This document shows, one piece after another, positions 1 through 7,243 of a DNA stretch of 46,107 nucleotides. The DNA is taken from the NCBI GenBank assembly GCA_012270385.1, contig JAAXIK010000444.1, positions 1 through 46,107 of the forward strand. Direction: 5' to 3'. Under the pieces are notes generated by a model. That model saw only the letters and a list, made by a program, of their open reading frames with translations. It searched no databases and had not been told where the DNA came from. The stretch is from Rubripirellula sp. Lineage in GTDB: Bacteria; Planctomycetota; Planctomycetia; Pirellulales; Pirellulaceae. The stretch's first letter is position 1, and every line of letters starts with the position of its first letter. Made by a program: the position numbers and the translations under genes.

Positions 1-124
1 TTGCGTCAGCGCTGGACGTATTCGCTGAACGCCAGAGTAAAAAGTTCAGCGCAAGGGAGAGCACTAGGAAGATGAGGCAGGCAATTAAGCTGCCGCGAAT
101 GACGGAATCGTCGCGAGCCACCAT
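1..124 (-). CDS. N-terminal part of a membrane-anchored protein of unknown function (runs off the left edge)
   Basis: Reading leftwards from an ATG at 122-124 gives 41 codons open to the window edge. The peptide begins MVARDDSVIRGSL and then has one strongly hydrophobic segment of about 18 residues (roughly residues 12-31), followed by a polar Ser/Ala/Asp stretch. This is the pattern of a single N-terminal membrane anchor with the remainder on the far side of the membrane. The charged, conserved-looking start followed directly by the anchor suggests a real gene rather than chance. No ribosome binding site is obvious. The missing C-terminal part carries the function, so none is assigned. Confidence 0.55.
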   Translation of the reverse strand, partial: MVARDDSVIRGSLIACLIFLVLSLALNFLLWRSANTSSADA

Positions 125-652
125 AGTTTTTCAGTGCGGTCGAGTAGGCGGATTGCTGAAGTGGTAATCACGTAGTTTGACAAATATTTTGCCAGAACCA
201 CCTCAATATAATATTTACACCAGATTATCATTCTACTTGGCTGTGAGCAGATTTCCCGGTCGTCTCTCAAGAATCTTCGGACTTTTGCTTGCGGTTCGCA
301 GCGGCTGCAGTCCATTTACTACCGAATATAGTGAAGCATCCTTGGAATTGACTCGACGCGAAACCAAAACTCAGGCATCCAGCAGACAAAATTTGTAATG
401 CAACTCAGGTAGCATGTACGTTTGTATACCTCTCTGGCGTCGGTGACATCAGCGGTTGCAAAAGAACAGCTATCCTTGAGAAATTTCGTCCAATTGGGTT
501 CGGAACCTTGGACGAAAACGTTGGTTATTACGAAATAGCAGGTAACTCGGACACTGAAACACCTCTTTTGGGGGTTAAGGGTTACCCGCGTTTAACCCTT
601 TTAGGGTCTATCCATCTACCACTTTTTATTCCCCTCACCAAACACCACAGAT
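125..652. other. Intergenic region upstream of gspG
   Basis: About 530 bases between the divergent partial gene and gspG. Short open frames here show no family features. It holds a TTGACA hexamer (177-182) and a TATAAT hexamer (207-212), but they are 24 bases apart, too far for a normal sigma-70 promoter. One clear hairpin lies at 577-600 and is listed separately. Nothing else recognisable was seen. Confidence 0.5.
577..600. other. Hairpin in the leader of gspG
   Basis: AAGGGTTA at 577-584 is perfectly complementary to TAACCCTT at 593-600, with an 8-base loop. It ends 52 bases before the gspG start and is followed by a short T-rich stretch and GGG. It could be a weak terminator for an upstream transcript or a structure in the gspG leader. 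The stem is AT/GC mixed and the T-run is short, so neither role is firm. Confidence 0.35.
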
Positions 653-1084
653 ATGCGATCACGCTCACTCCCCCGAAAAAGACCTACCGCCCGAAATCGA
701 AGCGGGTTCACCCTCCTAGAACTCCTCCTTGTTTTGGCGATCCTCGTTGTCATTGGTGGAATTGCACTACCTAACTTCCTTGGTGCAGGACAGGAAGCCA
801 AAGCGAATGCAACGAAAGTGCAATTGAACTCGCTTAAGCAGAGTATCGATTTATTCCAAGTGCGCATGAATAAGCTGCCAGAGTCGCTCGAAGAATTACG
901 TGATGGTCCGAGTGATGCTGCTGGCAAAGCAAAATGGGTTGCGCCAATCATTACCGAAATTCCTACAGACGCTTGGGAAAACGCGCTAACCTATTCAAAA
1001 AATGGCAACACTTACGAGCTACGTAGTGCTGGAATCGATGGGCAGGTCAATACGGATGACGATGTTGTCCTAGAGGGAGCTTAA
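653..1084 (+). CDS. gspG: Major pseudopilin GspG, type II secretion-like
   Basis: A 143-residue class III prepilin. A basic leader (rich in Arg/Lys) ends at Gly18, followed by FTLLELLLVLAILVVIGG, the prepilin peptidase site with the conserved Glu at mature position 5 and the hydrophobic assembly helix. The length and the C-terminal pattern (SAGIDG followed by an N-T-D-D-D stretch near residues 126-138) fit GspG, where acidic residues in this loop bind calcium. In type II secretion GspG polymerises into the periplasmic pseudopilus. The gene is followed by a 396-base gap and then the minor pseudopilins. The ATG at 653 is chosen because it gives a basic leader of normal length. A TadA- or type IV-pilus-like use of the machine cannot be excluded. 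Confidence 0.88.
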   Translation: MRSRSLPRKRPTARNRSGFTLLELLLVLAILVVIGGIALPNFLGAGQEAKANATKVQLNSLKQSIDLFQVRMNKLPESLEELRDGPSDAAGKAKWVAPIITEIPTDAWENALTYSKNGNTYELRSAGIDGQVNTDDDVVLEGA

Positions 1085-1480
1085 TTGCTTTCTTGCCTGA
1101 TCACTGACGGATACATCGGACACGACCTTCATCTTCAATCACGCCTGCTTTTAACCGTAGGTGGATCAGGGCATCATCTGTCTACCTATTTCGTTGCTAG
1201 AAATTTTATAGCTCAGTGATTTTGGCTATTGGCACAACTCAATGAGGCGGAATAGCTTCGCCCGCGAATCATTTCAGGTGATTCTTGGAAGTATAGCGTT
1301 CCTCAAACTGGGTCAGACTAGAATGGAGATGCCATTCAAATCAAAGGATTAAAGCTATTGATGGGGAAGGCAACTCAGCACCACTCGAATAGAACAATCG
1401 GTGGTGAATCATGAAGAAGTTACGAATGATATTTTTAGCTCCGCGTAGATATCATTCGGTTTTTTGAGGGTCGATTCGCT
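1085..1480 (+). other. Gap between gspG and the minor pseudopilin operon
   Basis: About 400 bases without a credible open frame. The only clear structure is the hairpin plus T-run at 1423-1465 at its downstream end. No tRNA-like or small-protein signal was seen. The gap separates the major pseudopilin from tightly overlapping minor pseudopilin genes, so a separate promoter or processing site is expected somewhere here. Confidence 0.5.
1423..1465 (+). terminator. Intrinsic terminator-like hairpin just before the minor pseudopilin genes
   Basis: CGAATGATAT at 1423-1432 pairs perfectly with ATATCATTCG at 1449-1458 (10-base-pair stem, 16-base loop), followed at once by G and six T residues (1459-1465). 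This is the form of a rho-independent terminator on the plus strand. It ends only 15 bases before the GTG start at 1481. It could end gspG transcription, but its closeness to the next gene also allows an attenuator or a translation-controlling hairpin. Confidence 0.6.
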
Positions 1481-2086
1481 GTGAAAAACCGTCCAGCATT
1501 CACATTGCTCGAACTGTTACTGACACTCGCAGTTCTCGCTGCATTGACAGCGGTAGCGATCCCTCAGATCGGACTCTTGGCTGGGGACCGACGCCTTGTG
1601 CGTGGTGGTGATCTTCTTCGTGTGGAGATGACTCGTTTACGTGTTGATGCCATGCGTCAAGGGCGTGTCTTGATGTTGGAAGGAATGATCGAAGGGAATA
1701 ATTTTCGAGCGAGACCTTTTTATTCCGCGAGTGACGTGACCGAGGCCTATGACCAGACGGGCTCTCAATCGGGGCTACTCAATGGAGCCACTCAAGGAGT
1801 AATGACGGTCATTGAGCAAGAGTCGGATTCCGAGGATCTGATCGAACTGCCCGAAGATATCGCGGTGGAGTCCGTCGGTGTGGTTTCCGCAGCCCGCTCG
1901 ATGGAGATTGAGCAGCTGACCGAATCAGATCGAACGGATCAATGGAGTCGACCCATCTTGTTTTACCCTGATGGCTCAACGAGTACTGCGGTGATCACTC
2001 TCAACAATCCAGAGCTTGGAAGAGTGATCGTAAAACTTCGTGGTATCACTGGCGATGTCACAGTCAGCGAGGTGTTGGGATTATGA
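1481..2086 (+). CDS. gspH: Minor pseudopilin, GspH-like
   Basis: A 201-residue prepilin-like protein starting with GTG. The short leader MKNRPA is followed by FTLLELLLTLAVLAALTAVAIPQ, a prepilin peptidase site with Glu at mature position 5. The region after the helix (RRLVRGGDLLRVEMTRLRVDAMRQGRV) matches the GspH/FimT style, where this helix leads into a beta-sandwich. Its position directly before GspI-, J- and K-like genes supports minor pseudopilin H, part of the tip complex of the pseudopilus. Its stop overlaps the next start by four bases (ATGA), indicating translational coupling. The hairpin at 1423-1465 lies immediately upstream and may affect expression. Confidence 0.78.
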   Translation: MKNRPAFTLLELLLTLAVLAALTAVAIPQIGLLAGDRRLVRGGDLLRVEMTRLRVDAMRQGRVLMLEGMIEGNNFRARPFYSASDVTEAYDQTGSQSGLLNGATQGVMTVIEQESDSEDLIELPEDIAVESVGVVSAARSMEIEQLTESDRTDQWSRPILFYPDGSTSTAVITLNNPELGRVIVKLRGITGDVTVSEVLGL

Positions 2087-2571
2087 AGCACCGAGCAAAT
2101 GTTTCTACTGGCTTCTCTCTCCTCGAGATACTTTTAGCACTGGCAATTCTGGGCGGAGCCTTGGCGATTCTTAGTCGTATCGTCGATACGGGCATGATCG
2201 CTGCACGAGAATCACGGGACCTCTCGGCGGCACGAATCCTGTGTCAGACAAAACTGGCAGAAATATTGCTTGAGGCGGAGACCGGTATTTCTCCCCAGTC
2301 GGTAGTTTCATCGGAATTCGAAACACTGTTCGATTCCCAGTCAAATTCCGTTTTTCAATACAGTGTGGATGTCGCTCCCGCACCCATGGATGGGATGCTG
2401 ACAATCAAGGTGACAGTCGAGTCCATAGATAATGACTTGGGCGAAGCGCGAACCAAGTATTCGCTTTCCCGCTGGCTGATCGATCCCATGCTGGGTCTCG
2501 AAGAGGCTGAGGCAGAAGAGGATGCCATGGTAGAGGAGAAAGCTGCGATGGCCTCCGGAGGTGGAGCATGA
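2083..2571 (+). CDS. gspI: Minor pseudopilin, GspI-like
   Basis: A 162-residue protein with leader MKHRANVSTG then FSLLEILLALAILGGALAILS, a prepilin cleavage site with Glu5. The following segment, with paired Arg/Ala residues and CQTKLAEILLE, fits GspI, whose helix continues into a small alpha/beta domain. The C-terminus is unusually acidic and Ala/Met-rich after residue 140 (EEAEAEEDAMVEEKAAMASGGG) and is probably disordered. It overlaps gspH upstream and the gspJ-like gene downstream by four bases each. GspI nucleates the I-J-K tip complex in characterised systems; that role here is inferred from order and domain form. Confidence 0.75.
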   Translation: MKHRANVSTGFSLLEILLALAILGGALAILSRIVDTGMIAARESRDLSAARILCQTKLAEILLEAETGISPQSVVSSEFETLFDSQSNSVFQYSVDVAPAPMDGMLTIKVTVESIDNDLGEARTKYSLSRWLIDPMLGLEEAEAEEDAMVEEKAAMASGGGA

Positions 2572-3620
2572 AATTTCTGAAGATCACCAATGAACTCCGC
2601 TCTCGATCATCTTTGCTCCCCACAAAAAAAGGGTTTGGGCACTCAAGCTTTTTAAACCCACAGGCATTCACCTTACTCGAATTGGTGCTCGCACTTTCAA
2701 TGTCGGTCGTATTGATGGTCTTAATCGGCGGGGCCTTGCAATTCTATGCCCGCGATATGAATGTTCGGGACATGGATATTAGGCAAACGCAACTTGCAGC
2801 TTCAATCATGCAGATGATTGAGGATGATTTGCGTTCGACATTACATCCGCAGCCTGTCGACACAGCGGCACTTGAGGCACTGTTGATGGCGACCGCTGGA
2901 GGAGATTCAGGAGGAGGCTCAGAAGCTGCTGAAGGTGAGGATTTGAGTGCAGCCGGAATTGATTCAGCAGTAGACAGCGATCTGCTGACCGAGGACCTGC
3001 TCGAACAGATCGATCTTTCCTCAGGTGTCTCCGTGCTTGGCACACCGGGCTTAGTGGGTAATCAGACACAGGTACAGTTGGATGTGAGTCGCTTGCCCCG
3101 ATTGGAAGAGTATGTCGCAATGTTGGATGCTAACACTGCGGATATCGACGATATTCCAAGTGATATCAAGACCGTGGCCTATTTTGTTCAATCTCCTGAC
3201 ACGCTAGGTGGTGTGGAAGATGCATTGGCCACAGCGACAGCTGAACTCGGATTGGATACGGATTTGAGTAATGGCGGATTGGTTCGCCGCTCTCTGGATC
3301 GAGCCGCGACCGTGGAAGCAGCAAACACGGGAAGCCTTTCTTTGCTGAATCAAACTGGGGATTTACTGGCACCCGAAGTGGCGGGCATTGAATTCTCCTA
3401 TTGGGATGGTGTGACGTGGCAGATCGAGTGGAGTAGTGACGAATATGAGGAATTACCACTGGCCATCAGTGTTACTTTGACCCTGCAGTCCGAAAATTCA
3501 CCAGCAACGGACGGGGTTGGCTCCGGGGAGATGCGAGTGTTTACCCATATTGTTCGACTGCCGCTCGCTAATCCGATTGATCAAACGGAAGAAGACGAAC
3601 TGTCGGAGGCAGGATTATGA
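2568..3620 (+). CDS. gspJ: Minor pseudopilin, GspJ-like, with a long insert
   Basis: A 350-residue protein. A long basic leader ends at Ala33, followed by FTLLELVLALSMSVVLMVLIGG with Glu5 and the hydrophobic helix. The C-terminal part (GIEFSYWDGVTWQIEWSS, then a beta-strand pattern) is typical of GspJ/PulJ, in which a D-G-x-x-W motif precedes the last strands. Between about residues 95 and 150 there is a low-complexity Gly/Ser/Glu insert, and the protein is about 150 residues longer than enterobacterial GspJ. A good GGAGG-like ribosome site (CCGGAGG) precedes the ATG. The start overlaps the gspI-like stop and the stop overlaps the gspK-like start. The leader is longer than usual, so a later start is possible, but no better ATG is visible. 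Confidence 0.75.
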   Translation: MKFLKITNELRSRSSLLPTKKGFGHSSFLNPQAFTLLELVLALSMSVVLMVLIGGALQFYARDMNVRDMDIRQTQLAASIMQMIEDDLRSTLHPQPVDTAALEALLMATAGGDSGGGSEAAEGEDLSAAGIDSAVDSDLLTEDLLEQIDLSSGVSVLGTPGLVGNQTQVQLDVSRLPRLEEYVAMLDANTADIDDIPSDIKTVAYFVQSPDTLGGVEDALATATAELGLDTDLSNGGLVRRSLDRAATVEAANTGSLSLLNQTGDLLAPEVAGIEFSYWDGVTWQIEWSSDEYEELPLAISVTLTLQSENSPATDGVGSGEMRVFTHIVRLPLANPIDQTEEDELSEAGL

Positions 3621-5092
3621 GGTTGATCCAACTGCGGAACCCGACTCAGTCTCATCAGTGCGGTGACGTTCGCAAGCGAAGAGCCGCGAATCAGAGTGGC
3701 TTTGTTCTGGTACTTGTCTTGATTGTCATCGTGGTCGCCACCATGGCGGTTTACTCATTTACAGATCTAATGGTTGCTTACGATGATGCTGCGTATTTAT
3801 CAGGTGATCTCGTTCAGGCGAGAGTCACGGTGGAATCCGCTGCTGAGGCGATGCGGCTCGTTCTTGCTCAGCCACCGGATTTACGCCGAGACCTGGGAGG
3901 TGTTTTCAACAACCCGCAACTGTTTCAAGCGGTGACTATTTCCGCTGATGATCAGCAAGACAGCTTGTGTAATTTCAGTGTCCTTGCCTCAGGCCTGAGT
4001 CCTACACTGGGATACTCAGGGATCCGATTTGGTTTGCAAAACGAGTCGGCGAAGTTAAACATCAATACACTGACCGTTCTTGAACAGAATAGTGAATTAT
4101 TCGAAGCAGGTTTGGCGTTGGTTGGGCAGGATCTCGCTGAGGACTCGGAAGGAGGTCAACTTGGAATAGCTGAATCTCTGTTGATGGCGTTGCCAGGCAT
4201 GACTGAGGATACGGCAGACGCCATCCTTGATTGGCTTGACGAGGATGACGAAGCGAGATTACTCGGGGCAGAAGCCGAGTACTATAACGCTTTGCCCACG
4301 CCGTACTCTCCTTCTAATGGTCCTTTGCAAACTGTTGAGGAACTCTTGCTGGTGCGAGGCGTTACTCCTAATTTGCTTTTTGGCGCTGATGTGAATCGCA
4401 ACGGAGTCATTGACTCAGATGAACAACAGCGGTTCGGAGTCACGGCGGATACTCCCGGTGCATTTGGGTGGGCGTCTTATCTAACGGTGCACGGTGCGGA
4501 AGCAAATCGGCGATCGGATGGATCACTTCGGGTGGATGTGAATCAAGATGATCTGGAACTCCTGTATGAGGAGCTCACGGACGCTCTAGGCGACGACCTT
4601 TTTGCCAGTTACATCATCGCTCACCGAAAGGGGGGCCACCCCTCTTCCATGCCTGCAACTGTGGCCGCCGGGGGGGACGGCGGAAACCTCAGAAATCGCT
4701 CGCAGGCCGAGGACGGTGGGATCTGGACGGCTGATCTGATCAGCGAATTGGATTTGACTGGGGGTGGGGGTACAGATCTCACCCAGATTCTTGATTTGGT
4801 GGGGTCGAGTGTAACCGTGGGGCAAGGCGATAGGGCGAGGAGATACACTGCACCTTTCGGAGCAGATCCAATCTCTCTGTCAGCAACCTTGCCAATTCTG
4901 ATGGACGCATTGTCGACACAATCCGCAGAAGTGATGCCTGGTCGGTTGAATATAAACGAATGTCCCGCTGAGTTGCTCTACGGGATTCCTTTGCTTTCCG
5001 AGGAGGTAGTGGAGGGCTTACTTGAAGCTCGCAGTATGGATTCGGATGATCCTAATCGACAATTCGAAACCGGGCCGTTTGTTGAGTGTTAA
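3617..5092 (+). CDS. gspK: GspK-like minor pseudopilin, ended early by an in-frame stop
   Basis: The 491-residue open frame has a basic leader to Gly28 then FVLVLVLIVIVVATMAVYS, a prepilin site lacking Glu5, which is characteristic of GspK. The body carries the helix-hairpin-helix-like GspK pattern: KLNINTL, LLMALPGMTEDTADAILDWLDEDD, then QTVEELLLVRGVTP. An EF-hand-like loop (DVNRNGVIDSDE, about residues 257-268) suggests calcium binding. A second KLNIN-type repeat (GRLNINECPAELLYGIP) starts near residue 445. A TAA at 5090-5092 ends the frame at FVEC, but the same frame continues for 78 more codons with GGGDVYRAQIVGYFEA, so the normal product is probably about 570 residues. GspK caps the pseudopilus tip in known systems. 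Confidence 0.75.
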   Translation: MRLIQLRNPTQSHQCGDVRKRRAANQSGFVLVLVLIVIVVATMAVYSFTDLMVAYDDAAYLSGDLVQARVTVESAAEAMRLVLAQPPDLRRDLGGVFNNPQLFQAVTISADDQQDSLCNFSVLASGLSPTLGYSGIRFGLQNESAKLNINTLTVLEQNSELFEAGLALVGQDLAEDSEGGQLGIAESLLMALPGMTEDTADAILDWLDEDDEARLLGAEAEYYNALPTPYSPSNGPLQTVEELLLVRGVTPNLLFGADVNRNGVIDSDEQQRFGVTADTPGAFGWASYLTVHGAEANRRSDGSLRVDVNQDDLELLYEELTDALGDDLFASYIIAHRKGGHPSSMPATVAAGGDGGNLRNRSQAEDGGIWTADLISELDLTGGGGTDLTQILDLVGSSVTVGQGDRARRYTAPFGADPISLSATLPILMDALSTQSAEVMPGRLNINECPAELLYGIPLLSEEVVEGLLEARSMDSDDPNRQFETGPFVEC

Positions 5093-5329
5093 GGCCCCCT
5101 AGAGCAAATGCGATTGCGAACTCCGATGTGGAAGGGTGGTGGAGATGTCTACCGAGCACAAATTGTGGGTTATTTCGAAGCTACGGGCGTCTCTCACCGA
5201 GCCGATGTAGTGCTTGATGCGACGTCGATTAACCCCAAAGTGATTGCATGGAGAGACTTGAGCCACCTAGGACGCGGATTTGATCTCTCTGTCCTTGGAC
5301 TAAGATCATCGATCTCCCAGGTTGAGTGA
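5093..5329 (+). pseudogene. C-terminal remainder of the GspK-like gene, same frame after the stop
   Basis: Directly after the TAA at 5090-5092 and in the same frame, the sequence reads GPLEQMRLRTPMWKGGGD, then VYRAQIVGYFEATGVSHRAD and IAWRDLSHLGRGFDLSVLG, ending at a TGA at 5327-5329. The VYRAQ...GYF and WRDLSHLGRG patterns look like the closing strands of a GspK-type protein and would not be expected by chance. I see it as part of the upstream gene, cut off by a nonsense change or a sequencing error. An ATG at 5108 could in principle restart translation, but the product would lack a signal or fold of its own. Confidence 0.65.
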
Positions 5330-5458
5330 CTAGGATAGTACACGGATTGAAAGCTACGTGTTTGCCACTTCATTCCGTGGTCTGGCGGCCTGAGGAGAAT
5401 CATTGGACTGCTTGGAAGGAATCAACCAAGTAGACCTAAGAAATACATCGAGAATACT

Positions 5459-7243
5459 ATGGTAAAGAAACTAGCAGTTGACTGGGATGAGCATGAAGTG
5501 CGTTTCGTTGCAGCACAATCCAGCGGCAAATCGCTCAAGGTCACTGAAGCGAGAGTCATTCCGTTTGAGGGGCGATCGGTACAAGAGATCCTGGCTTCCC
5601 AAATCCAGAACGCAGGGCATGAGGATGCTGAAACTCTAGTTTCGATAGGTCGAGGCAAGGCAGAGTTGCGAGAATTGCAGCTTCCTCCAGTTCCTGTTGA
5701 GGAATTGCCTGACATGGTGAGGTTCCAGTCTCTGCGAAGTTTCGCGACGGTCGGGGAGAATGCCGCGGTTGATTATTTAGTCACCAAGCAGCTGGAAACA
5801 GGGGTTGAGGTCATCAGTGCGGCAGTCGCACCTCAAAATCTTCAATCCATCTGCGGCGACATGGAAGCGCTTAGCCTGAAAGTGAAACGGATAGGATTGC
5901 GTCCACTTGCTGCTGCTGCTCTCCACCTCGAGAGGGAATCAGATTCTTCGGTTGGCGAGGTCGTTCTAATCGATCTTCTGTCGGACAGCGCTGAGATTGT
6001 TGTTGCGAGAGAAGGCAAAGTTGTTTTCGTTAGGACCGTGCGAATGCCTAGCACGGCGAGTGCACGTGGCAAAGCGCTGGCGGGCGAACTTCGACGCAGC
6101 CTTTTAGCTTGTGGTGTGACAGATCAATTGAAGAGAGTCGTATTATGGGGTACCCCTGAAGTCCACTCCAGTGAAATACCGTTGCTTGAGGAGGCGGTGG
6201 GATGCAGCGTTCAGCTTATTAATCCGTTTGACCTTGTCGAAGTAGGAAGAAAAGTTGAGCTACCAGAGCACGTTGGACGTCTAGCGCCATTGCTCGGATT
6301 GATGCTTGCGGATGAGGTCGCGCCCGAGCGACTCATCGACTTTTTGAATCCTCGGAAACCCGAAATCAAAACAGTTAGTCCCTATCGGAAACTCTTACTG
6401 GTCGGAATCCCGGTTGCTGCTTGTCTCCTGCTCGCTTTTGTTGTCTACCAAAAAATCGCCTCCCTTGATTTGCAAATTGCGAAACTCACTACGGAGAACG
6501 CAGCTATGCAAGACGACGTGAAGCGGGCCGATGCCAGTCTTGCCAAGACAGAGACGGTTGACACTTTTTTAGATGGGGATGTCAACTGGTTACAAGAGAT
6601 ACGTCGAATGGCGACGGAGATGCCAGCTTCCGAACAAATGATTATTCGGGGAGTCTCTGCGAGTGTGAATGCTCGGGCTGGTGGAGGTGTACTGAAGATA
6701 GAAGGTGGCGCAGTTTATCCTGACGTCTTTGCCGAATTCGAAAAAGAAATTATAGTCGAGAATCTACATCTAAAAGGTACAGGAGCTAGCGAACAGAAAA
6801 CGGAAGATGCGTATCGATGGGAGTTTAGTGAATCGATTCAGGTAACCGGTTCATCCATTCGAGACGCCCGTTACATCGGTATCAGCGAGAAGATGACAGC
6901 GGAGTCAGCGGATTCGAATGAGCAGGAGCCTACTGAAGAGAGTGCTGATTCTGACAAGACTGCGCCGGAGGAGTCAAAGATTGCAACTGAACCGGCCGTA
7001 AGCGATGACCAAGCTGAAGCAGTTCCAGGCGAATCGGAATCCTCCACTGACCAAGAAACCGAGCCTTCTGATCCTATTGAGGATGATACTGCCGAGGAAA
7101 AGCTAGACACGAAAGAGTCATCAGAGGAAGACTCAGATCCGGAATTAGAGCAAAAAGATAATCCTGATTCTGAAAAACAAGATTCACAAGCAAGCGAAAG
7201 CCTTGAAGTGGCAAACGTAGTCGATGCGGAGGTTCAGCGATGA
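5459..7243 (+). CDS. PilM/PilN-like (GspL-type) inner-membrane assembly protein
   Basis: A 594-residue protein. Residues 1-300 have the actin-like PilM/GspL cytoplasmic fold pattern: an opening LAVDWDEHEVRFVA, a central VLIDLLSDSAEIVV, and VVLWGTPEV near 235. The phosphate loops are degenerate relative to PilM (no clear DxGxxxT), as in GspL. One membrane helix (LLLVGIPVAACLLLAFVVY, about 308-326) is followed by a coiled-coil segment and a PilN/GspL-like periplasmic domain to about residue 475. The last 115 residues are a Glu/Ser/Asp-rich tail, probably disordered. It overlaps the next gene by four bases, with a GGAGG-type site. The role is to link the secretion ATPase to the pseudopilus platform; no ATPase lies in the window. 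Confidence 0.75.
   Translation: MVKKLAVDWDEHEVRFVAAQSSGKSLKVTEARVIPFEGRSVQEILASQIQNAGHEDAETLVSIGRGKAELRELQLPPVPVEELPDMVRFQSLRSFATVGENAAVDYLVTKQLETGVEVISAAVAPQNLQSICGDMEALSLKVKRIGLRPLAAAALHLERESDSSVGEVVLIDLLSDSAEIVVAREGKVVFVRTVRMPSTASARGKALAGELRRSLLACGVTDQLKRVVLWGTPEVHSSEIPLLEEAVGCSVQLINPFDLVEVGRKVELPEHVGRLAPLLGLMLADEVAPERLIDFLNPRKPEIKTVSPYRKLLLVGIPVAACLLLAFVVYQKIASLDLQIAKLTTENAAMQDDVKRADASLAKTETVDTFLDGDVNWLQEIRRMATEMPASEQMIIRGVSASVNARAGGGVLKIEGGAVYPDVFAEFEKEIIVENLHLKGTGASEQKTEDAYRWEFSESIQVTGSSIRDARYIGISEKMTAESADSNEQEPTEESADSDKTAPEESKIATEPAVSDDQAEAVPGESESSTDQETEPSDPIEDDTAEEKLDTKESSEEDSDPELEQKDNPDSEKQDSQASESLEVANVVDAEVQR

Noticed and set aside
177-212. Consensus TTGACA and TATAAT hexamers
   Set aside because: They are 24 bases apart, far beyond the usual 16-18, so they do not form a normal promoter together.
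508-774. 88-codon plus-strand open frame overlapping gspG
   Set aside because: It runs into the pilin gene in another frame and has no domain pattern; the pilin frame has clear motifs.
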